Part shown: positions 56,566 through 64,000 of the stretch, piece after piece
Layout: every line of letters begins with the position of its first letter
How positions within the stretch are numbered: the stretch's first letter is position 1
From: Aurifilum marmelostoma
Lineage: Eukaryota > Ascomycota > Sordariomycetes > Diaporthales > Cryphonectriaceae
DNA: 64,000 nucleotides
Reading direction: 5' to 3'
Assembly (NCBI GenBank): GCA_027559495.1
Contig: JAMXSV010000016.1
Coordinates: 992,001-1,056,000 of the forward strand
The notes under the pieces: model-generated
Databases searched by the model: none
What the model saw: the letters and a program-made list of their open reading frames with translations, nothing else
Told to the model about the DNA's origin: nothing
Program-made: the position numbers and the translations under genes

Positions 56566-59203
56566 GTTTGTGTGGTGTGGAGCCGTATAAGAGTCGGCTC
56601 CTGGACCGGATCTGAAGTTGACTGGACGAGGTCCTCCTGAGCTGGTTGGCGATAGTATTAATTTCCACACAGAAGATGCGCAACCGGACGGCACATCATC
56701 CGCTCGCGGGGATCCTGCGGGCTTATATCAACAGCTGAGGGGTGCTGGTGTGACCTGCCGTGCTCCAAACTGAAATGGAGTATGGCCCTGCATACTTGCC
56801 GTGCTATAGCTGCCTTAGAGCCCTCGTAAACTCACTACAGCGGCATAGGTCCCGATGTTGTGGCTACTTGCATGTGACCCCGGTCGAATAGACCCGTCCA
56901 ATCGGGGCTCATCTCTCTTGCAGACTCTTCCATTCTGCAGAACCTTCTGCAGAACACGGAGGAAGCCTGTGGCGCTGCACTACGCATCCTGCAGGCGGCG
57001 TAACACTGATGATGGGGGGGGAGGGGTCCAGACAGGCGAGGATATTTTTAGGCGGGCCGGGAGGGAGAGAATGTCCACTGCTGACAGTACACTAGCAAAC
57101 CCACAAGGCTGTTTCATGCCCTGTTGTTACTACTGTATCGGAGCAGCTCCTCAATACTTGCAGGGAGACGAAGCCAACGGCATTATCGACCAGCGCCCGC
57201 TCCATTATCTAGTTGCTTCTCAGGGACGCAGATCGACAAGGCCAGGCTCCACACACGTTGATCCTCCTGCTACTGTACCTCTTTCTTCAGGCTCCTACAT
57301 AGTACAGCGTCCATCTCGTGTGAGCCATTTCGCCAAGGTCCTCGTCTGATCAGCAGTAGGTTCAACCTCGGCGCAGTCCATTGCTCGATGCACACACACA
57401 AACACACGCACATACACACACGAAAACAAAGTTATCTCGTATTCCTGCGCCGAAAGAGCAGCCGTCGCTGCCATTGTTCATCTGATCCAAAACCTGCCCT
57501 TGATTGGAGCGGGCAGACCGTGGGCGTCCTCCCGTTGGTAAGCACTGCCTACTTGGTGGCTGATCGCTTGCATGGTTTTCTCCGCCTCTCGTTGGCTGCT
57601 CAAAGCCACACAACCAGTAAACGAGAACATGTACTACGAGGAAGAATAAATACACCATGTTAGGACGTCCGATGCCCCTCACCCTTGACGACATTTTCGA
57701 GGACAACCCCCCGACTGTCAGCGTCTGCCCACCCCCTCCCTCTTCTCCCCCTCCCTTCCCGCGGATGCCCTCCCTCGAAGTAATAAACGGTGCCGTCATC
57801 TTTTACCCAACTTGCTGTCCCGCATTGACGGATTGCATATGCTGTTTAAGCTGATGGAATGAGGGGACGAAGGATCAATATAGCTGGAAGAATTTACTCT
57901 GGGTGAATCCTCCTTTCGAACCACCGTAGGTCGAATGCGAGCTGGAATCGGATCTTCCATCATACTGATTCTCTTGCTGAAACAATCTCCATCATCTCGG
58001 GAAACTCTCCTGGCCCCCGTCCCCCTTCCTGCTTACTACTCGTGCCCACTCGGCCCCCTCTTCTACATCTATTTTCAGTACCTCTCAATCCTCAATTTAC
58101 TGATGCTGCCAATAAATACCAATAGATGTCCCACTTGCTGACTCAACGTCGACGGTCATCAGCAGTGAGTAAGCCATAGCAGGCACGCAAATTTCCAATC
58201 CATACTCATCTGTCCTCTGCATCGGATCACTGGATCACCCAAGGCCTACTTGCGTCTCATGCTGCATCGTGTCTCGCGCTGATCAGGAGAAACTCTATCT
58301 GATGGCTATTGCGCTCGTAATCTTGAGGAACGTCTAATCCTAACTTCTATGTCTCGCTGATTTTGTGATAGATACGGCTGGTCTACCTGCGCGAAGACGA
58401 TACCGAAGCCACATGGGCCATCATGTGACAACTTTATGATCCGTAACTCAAGATATTAGCGATGCCTGCAATGATGTTTAATATCTATGCTTCCTGGGGT
58501 AAAAGTATGAGCATATTTCAAGTTCAAGCATCGACACTATACGGATGCCCTTTTAGTAACTGTCAAATTGTAAATTCATCTTGCCTCACATGATTACAGA
58601 CTTATGTAGAATCAACTTGACATGGTCTGGCCCTGAATGCCCACTCCAGAATCACTTGTCTCCATGCCATGTATTTAGACAAGCACCCCGCATTATCAGT
58701 AGGGTATTAAATAGGTCCATCCCGAGCTGCACAGTGCCACCCTCGAGTGTGACGAAAACGGACATCAGCTGTCGTCACAAAACAAACTTCTCTGGTTATC
58801 GCTCTCTCTTCCCGTGTTCTCCAAAAAACACGAGACACTTCATAGCCATTACGAATCTCGATCAAGTCAGGCATGTCTTTAATATCTGGCAGCTGACTGG
58901 ACGACTGCTGTGTGTGCGACGTCGATCTTGCCCGTGTTGTACGTCCCCCAACACGACTGTGATATCATTGTGAGGAGGTCATGCAGCACACACCAACAAG
59001 TTGGAGAAAATTAAAAGACCTAGGGATGCCACCTGGGACCGGGAGTAGCCTTTTTCCTTTTTCGAAGTGAACAGCAATAACTTCAAATAATCGATCGACA
59101 AACAAGACGACATCGAAGCACTTCATGGTCGTCCCGGCACCAACTGGTCACTAAAACGAGATACTTCCGAATAAACACGTCCTCTTATCTCATCCCATCA
59201 GCC
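56566..59203. other. Intergenic region, more A/T-rich to the right
   Basis: 2.6 kb with no supported gene. It includes a G8 run near 57014, a CA microsatellite (about 57389-57420) and, from 57.85 kb on, clearly more A/T-rich DNA. A short frame at 57657-57854 starts with a good ATG but lacks other support and is not called. Confidence 0.5.
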
Positions 59204-59332
59204 ATGCCTACCTCTGCAGAGAAAGCCAAGGCCAAACTGCAGGCTGTTCTCGACGCTGACAGACAGGACTTCAGCAGTAAGTCCTCTAATTACTTCACCT
59301 TTCCGCCATCGCACGTGTGTACACGAGGGAGT

Positions 59333-59404
<72 letters not shown>

Positions 59405-59625
59405 GAGAGAGAAACAGAGAGTGTGTATATAAGTGTCTACAGACATGTGCTAATCAGAACACTTCACGCCTCTCTGCCCAGACCGGAACAACCGCATTGC
59501 TGCGGCGCGCTATCCTACCGGTGGGTCAGAGGTGACAAACAGAATGGACTACCCGAACCGTCGTGGCAGCACCGGTGGCCTGAGGGGGTGCCATCAAGGA
59601 CATGTTGAATCGTCCTGCTTATTGA
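59204..59625 (+). CDS. Possible very small gene (about 71 residues) with a microsatellite intron and a frame break
   Basis: I do not recognise this protein. Exon 1 (59204-59276) reads MPTSAEKAKAKLQAVLDADR plus QDFS from a start in good context (CAGCCATGCC). The intron (GTAAGT...CCCAG, 205 bases) is mostly a GT/GA microsatellite. Exon 2 from 59482 continues NRNNRIAAARYPTGGSEVTN, RMDYPNRRGSTGG. In the same frame it runs on to a stop at 59681 with low-quality-looking sequence (GCHQGHVESSCLLTRRG). If a G5 run at 59584-59588 had one G fewer, it would instead read LRGAIKDMLNRPAY and stop at 59625, which looks more protein-like. The product would be small, charged and soluble. No homologue comes to mind, and the whole call is tentative. 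Confidence 0.42.
59331..59400. repeat. Compound (GT)n(GA)n microsatellite in an intron
   Basis: About 13 GT units followed by about 22 GA units, inside the putative intron of the small gene at 59204; imperfect GA repeats extend to about 59420. Confidence 0.9.
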
Positions 59626-59874
59626 CAAGGAGGGGAGTTAAGTTGACGACATGCCTTAAGAAGGTACTTGCTGGTGATTAGGGTATTGGTAATCAGGGGG
59701 GGGCTCGGTTCCTTGAATGGTGTTTTCCCCAGAATCGACCAAGAAGTATGGTTATCAAAAGTGATTGTAGGTTGTAATTAATCTTCATACAAAGCTCAAG
59801 CAATTACTGCACTATGACACCACCTGGACAAGTAAGACAGCTCAGAATTCCCACAGATCTGTAAACACACCCGC

Positions 59875-60369
59875 CTACTGAGGATCATGACAGACAGCCT
59901 CGATGTTGTTGCCAGCAGGATCAATGACAAACGCCCCGTAGTAAGCAGCATGATAGTGACTCCTCAACCCAGGCTTCCCGTTGTCCTTGCCGCCAGCCCT
60001 GATGGCCGCCTCATACCATACATCCACAGCCGCGCGATCTTTTTGAGGCCCAGAGTCAGCCCTCTGGAAACCCATAGAGAGGGACAGAGAGAGATCGGTT
60101 GTGCCCGAGATGACATGGATAGATCATTACATACCTTTGCAGCGGAATGCATGATGCGTCTTGTGAGTCTCCCCTGGCTTCGAGACGACCCACCAGTCTG
60201 TATGCATCTGGTGGTGTTGCATGCCGCGGTCGCCGAACCCGACGTATTCCCCGTTTGGGCCGAAGACCAGGAGCTTTTCGTAGCCGATGGTCTTGAGGAC
60301 TTCTTCGTAGAAAGCCACAGTGGCCTTGTGGTCCTCTGCGGCGACGCACATCTGGGTATGATCGATCAT
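59875..60369 (-). CDS. VOC-superfamily (glyoxalase/bleomycin-resistance fold) protein
   Basis: Exons 60369-60135 and 60038-59875 encode 132 residues. The join G|AT uses donor GTATGT and the purine-rich acceptor AAAAAG; it restores the family-typical CKDRAAVDVWYEAAIRAGGK. An alternative join (GGTAT|GTAATG to CCAGAG|G) is also in phase and would insert ten residues. The fold is a single glyoxalase module: MIDHTQMCVA at the start with His4, HHAF with His72/His73, and GAFVIDPAGNNIEAVCHD with Glu126. These positions hold the metal ligands in VOC enzymes, though the exact reaction (glyoxalase, dioxygenase or resistance protein) cannot be named. Most single-domain fungal members of this subgroup are small cytosolic proteins of about 130 residues, as here. 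It lies convergent to the small gene at 59204 and divergent to the monooxygenase. Confidence 0.85.
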
Positions 60370-61770
60370 CTTGGCTGGTTGAATTGTATGTCGAGTTTCT
60401 GGTGGAAAGAGTAAGAAGATGATTTAAGTAAAATTGAATAGTAAGTATTTCTGATTGTGTGTACCAAAAATCTCATTCCGACACTGAGAACAGTGAGAGC
60501 GGTCAGTAGGTTAATATAATAATTTCAACATCGCTCCCTGATAATGGCCCAATATCCATGAAATCGACAACGCGGACAGTGATACCAATGATACTGTAGC
60601 ACCCCCAGCTGAGAACCCTTGGCCCACAAGGCCGACTGGCGTCCCGGGCCAAATCCCATCCGCTCTGGTTGTGAGCGCGGCCCAAAGATCCCCAAGCCGG
60701 ACGAATTAGCTCGGCCTACCACAAATGTCCGGCACTGCACGACAAAGCGAGCTGCACGGCCTGGGCACGCCAGACAGCGGACGGCAGTTGACCCGATGCG
60801 ACTGGGGAGCACCACAGCATCTTGGCAGAGGACCAATTGGAGACTTTAAGCTCGGGGGAGGGAAAAGAGTGGTTTTCCAAATATGAACGAACTTTTGGAT
60901 AGAATTTTCCCAGACCTGAACTGTGGCTCAAGGCTAATCCCAAACTACAACCAACGGCGACAGACCCCTGGGCGCTTCAGCTAAAAGGGTGGGTTTGATG
61001 TGCAGGTCCCCTGGGACCAAAGTGCGGAGAACCTCGGAATTTTCAGTGCCTCTTTTTGGTGGATCAAGGAAACGGGCTTCAATACTGTGCTAGATGATAT
61101 GGGTAGCATGATTGCTAGGTAGAAGCGATCCTGTTTTCTCTTTTTGAGACAATATAGTAAGACAAAGTCATGGCCTTTTACTAAAACCAGATTGCATGTG
61201 CAACTGAGTACTTGAGTAGTTAGACATCGTATTTTCTTGCTCAAGGCAGTACGTGGAAAACGTCACTGGGCAGAAGATGCCTACTCCTGAGCTGCATAGG
61301 CTGGTAATGGGGGGGAGGGGACCACCGATAGGTTTGAGCCATCATCTTTGAATGCAAACCCCCTCCTCAAATTCCCTGGGCTCGGTAAGGAGTACATGGT
61401 GTGGCGATCCAAACAATGACACCCTTTGTCCTGCAACTCGCATTTTGGTGCCACCATGTGACCGCAGACTGATGTCTGTGTAGCCTTGTGACTACACAGT
61501 ACACCCCAACCCCTGCTGGAGTAGAATGAGGGGGAAACCATCTCCTCACGCATATTAGATCTAGTGTCTCCTGCGCACACAGTCCTCCCTGGCCACATAC
61601 CTCGGTTGCGAAGCCCACCTGCAGGCTGGAGTTGTCAAGGAATAGTGGAGCTTCGCCAGCCATGCGCGTTGTACATTGTATTAATATAAACATCGACCCA
61701 GAGACTGTGGGCCCAGAACGACAACACACACACACATATCCACTGCCAGAGATCGACGTCCCAAGCAAAA
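60370..61770. other. Divergent promoter region of the VOC gene and the monooxygenase
   Basis: 1.4 kb with no supported gene. No shared palindromic operator stands out by eye. A short CA repeat sits at about 61724-61735. Confidence 0.55.
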
Positions 61771-63643
61771 ATGACAGACAACAACAAGGTTGGAGAAGGC
61801 TGTCCCTACACGCAATTTGCTTGCATTGGCACAGGCTTCTCGGGCATTGGCCTAGGCGCCACCCTCAAGCGATGGTACGATATCAGCGACGTGCAGTTCT
61901 TCGAGCGTAACCAGGATCTCGGCGGCACATGGCTAGCAAACCGCTACCCGGGCTGCGCATGCGACGTCCCCAGCGCTTTGTTTTCTCTCTCCTACGAGCC
62001 GAACCCGGACTGGTCGAGAGTTCTGCCGCCGTCGATCGAGCTGTGGGAGTACCTGGACCGTGTCGCGGCTAAATATGACCTGCGTCCTCGCATGATGTTC
62101 CGCGTGGAGGTGAAGAAGGCGGTGTGGATCGAAGAGAGGGCCAGGTGGCGACTGACCGTGGTCAGGCTGGAAGACGGGGAGGAGTTCCTTCACGAGTGCC
62201 AGTTCTTGTTCGCCGGGACAGGCCAGCTGGTGCGGCCGAGGAAGCTGGACGTCCCGGGCCTCGAGAGCTTCGAGGGCCGCTTCTGCCACAGCGCGCAGTG
62301 GCCAGAGGACCTGGACGTGACAGGAAAGATGGTCGTGGTCTTTGGAAACGGGTGTACAGGCGCGCAGCTTGTGCCGGCCATCGTGGGAAAGACCAAGCAC
62401 CTGACACACATCGTCCGGACCAAGCATTGGATCCTCCCAGGCGTCGATCGCCTGATTGACGACAACACGCGGGCGATTCTGAAGATTCCCATCATAGGTA
62501 GACTCTCGCGCTTTATGATTTTTCTCTTTGCCGAGAACCAGCTGAGGTACTTCTATACGAACTGGGATGGAAACCGATACCGCAAGAAGGTGACGAGGCA
62601 GGCCGAGAACTATATGCGCAAGATGTCGCCGGCCAAGTATCATGACCTTCTCATCCCTGATTTTGAGGTCGGATGCAAGAGAAGGGTCTTTGATCCGGGC
62701 TATCTGGAGTGTCTGCACGCAGAGAACATCGAGTTGACGGACTCCAAGGTCGAAAAGATCGTGGCCGAGGGCGTGAGGCTGGCAGACGGCCGACTCATCG
62801 AAGCAGATGTCATCGTCGCCTGCAATGGGTTCGAGACGGATGACTTCTTGTTTCCCATGGAGGTCGTCGGTGTTGATGGAGAGACGGCCAAGGACCACTG
62901 GGCAAAGTTTGCTGGTCTCCCCGAGGCGTATAACTGTTCTGTCATGAGCGGATTCCCCAATTTCTTCGCCCTTCTGGGTAAGTCAAACAGGCATTGTGTG
63001 TGCGCACCTGGAGACGCTGCACGGAGGCTGACGTGTCTGTTTAGGACCCAACTCTGTAACCGGTCACACATCGACCATCATAGCCTCCGAGAACTCCATC
63101 AACTATGCCCTCAGGGTTATCAAGCCGCTGCTGGAAGGCCAGGGCACCACGGCAGAGCTGTCGTTTGAGGCGGAGAGGAAGTATGTGTACAGGATGCAGG
63201 ATGCCCTGTCCAAGACGGTGCTGGCGACTGGATGTGGCAGCTGGTACGTCTCGAAGCTGGACAACGGTAGGGAGTGGAACATGCAGGTGTATCCATGGAC
63301 ACAAGGACATTATTGGTGGCGTAGCTTGTTCCCGGTGTGGAGGGACTGGCAGTTCAGAGTAAGTCACGGGGCTCCCAACGGCCTTCTTCCAAGTAGTGTT
63401 GAAAGGTCCCACATGTTGACTAATGCCTGTGATCAGGGGCAAACCCAGAAGAGGCGCAGATCAGTCCTTGGGCGGCTGGTGATGTCCATGGGTCTGACGG
63501 CAGTGCTGGTCTGGCTCTCTTTTTCTCTTCGAGCTGGTCGTCGAGTCGGACTTGAGTCCCTTGGGGACGGTCTTCAGAGGCGCCTTCGCCTCATCCAGGA
63601 TATTCTTGCCAGATGGAAGCCAGTGGGTAATCGTGGCTCATGA
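61771..63643 (+). CDS. Baeyer-Villiger-type flavin-dependent monooxygenase with a C-terminal membrane anchor
   Basis: Exons 61771-62977, 63045-63358 and 63437-63643, with GTAAGT donors and in-phase joins (G|GA; phase 0), encode 575 residues. An FAD-binding site GTGFSGIG lies at 20-27 and a conserved GGTWLANRYPGCACDVPS at 51-68. The fingerprint FEGRFCHSAQW at 167-177 follows the Baeyer-Villiger pattern F-x-G-x-x-x-H-x-x-x-W, and an NADPH-binding FGNGCTGAQ at 191-199 comes next. GFPNFFALLGPNS is a second family motif. The reaction would insert oxygen next to a carbonyl using NADPH and O2. The last exon adds a basic stretch and one hydrophobic segment (LTAVLVWLSFSLRAGRR), suggesting membrane attachment, which is seen in several fungal relatives. 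The substrate is unknown; such genes often belong to steroid, ketone or secondary metabolism. Confidence 0.92.
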
Positions 63644-64000
63644 AGGACTTGGAGAACGGAGTGCAACCTTCAGTCCTGAGTCGCATGTCTGCCAGGGGAC
63701 GACGCTGAATTGTCGTCACCTGCCTGAAGATTGATTCAGTGTCAAGGGACATGCAACCTTTTTTGCTGCCAATCAGGGCGGATAATAGCTCATCTGGCGC
63801 AAAAGCGTCAAAAAGTGGGTGAGATGGTATTGGGAATGGCTGTCCGGTAGAGTCCAAGAAAATACACATAACTTTTGTAAACTGCGTTGTAAAAAATAAA
63901 ATAAAATAAATTTAAAAAAAAAGCAAGAGAAAGGAGAACCGGTGGTCCTCTTCAACTGAGCACATCGTCGTCCTTGGTGCAGAAGCTATTCTCGTCTTGT
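63644..64000. other. Right-edge sequence downstream of the monooxygenase
   Basis: No gene seen. An AAAAT-type repeat at about 63891-63911 (AAAAATAAAATAAAATAAA) carries AATAAA-like polyadenylation words, about 250 bases after the stop codon, and is a plausible 3' end. Confidence 0.5.

Noticed and set aside
57657..57854. 65-codon frame beginning MLGRPMPLTLDDIFED
   Set aside because: The start context is good and the first residues look protein-like, but the rest is proline-rich and then random; no other support.

Overview
The window is nuclear DNA from a filamentous ascomycete (Pezizomycotina, most likely Sordariomycetes). Protein genes are broken by short introns of about 60-290 bases with GT...AG ends and CTAAC/CTGAC-like branch sites, starts sit in CACC/CAACATG-type contexts, coding exons are rich in C at third positions, and intergenic DNA is full of microsatellites and homopolymers. 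One gene is a clear COT1-type NDR kinase very like the Neurospora protein, and 2EXR, GH17-GPI and Baeyer-Villiger-type monooxygenase genes fit this group. No virus, toxin, CRISPR, transposon, rRNA or tRNA was recognised.

Layout, left to right. 0-10.4 kb: the 5' part of a thiolase-like gene running off the left edge, a 75-residue Chz1-like histone chaperone, a sugar transporter with an apparent one-base frameshift, and a small basic orphan protein. 12-25.8 kb: a short-chain dehydrogenase, a GPI-anchored GH17 glucanase, a 2EXR protein, a four-helix membrane protein, a class III (glutamate-1-semialdehyde-type) aminotransferase and the splicing factor SF3a subunit 2. 26.8-37.5 kb: COT1 kinase, mitochondrial Tim54, a NIP30-family protein and a Pho80/Clg1-type cyclin. 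37.5-50.3 kb: a 12.8 kb stretch in which I support no gene. 50.3-56.6 kb: RSC7/Npl6-type chromatin remodelling subunit (with an apparent homopolymer frameshift), TFIIB and a single-pass membrane protein. 59-63.6 kb: a possible tiny gene, a glyoxalase-fold (VOC) protein and a Baeyer-Villiger-type flavin monooxygenase.

Most genes are unrelated housekeeping or regulatory genes (chromatin: Chz1-like, RSC7; transcription: TFIIB; splicing: SF3a2; polar growth and wall: COT1, GH17; mitochondrial import: Tim54). I see no convincing biosynthetic cluster; the VOC and monooxygenase genes at the right end are divergently arranged neighbours and are the only hint of a metabolic pair. All exon structures were assembled by eye from reading frames, splice signals and remembered family motifs; none was tested against transcripts.

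The most useful observations are three apparent one-base frame breaks (two in C/G homopolymers), a 76-bp tandem duplication behind the sugar transporter, the 12.8 kb gene-free interval next to the cyclin, and dinucleotide or poly-A repeats inside several introns. I did not find a clear new multi-gene system.
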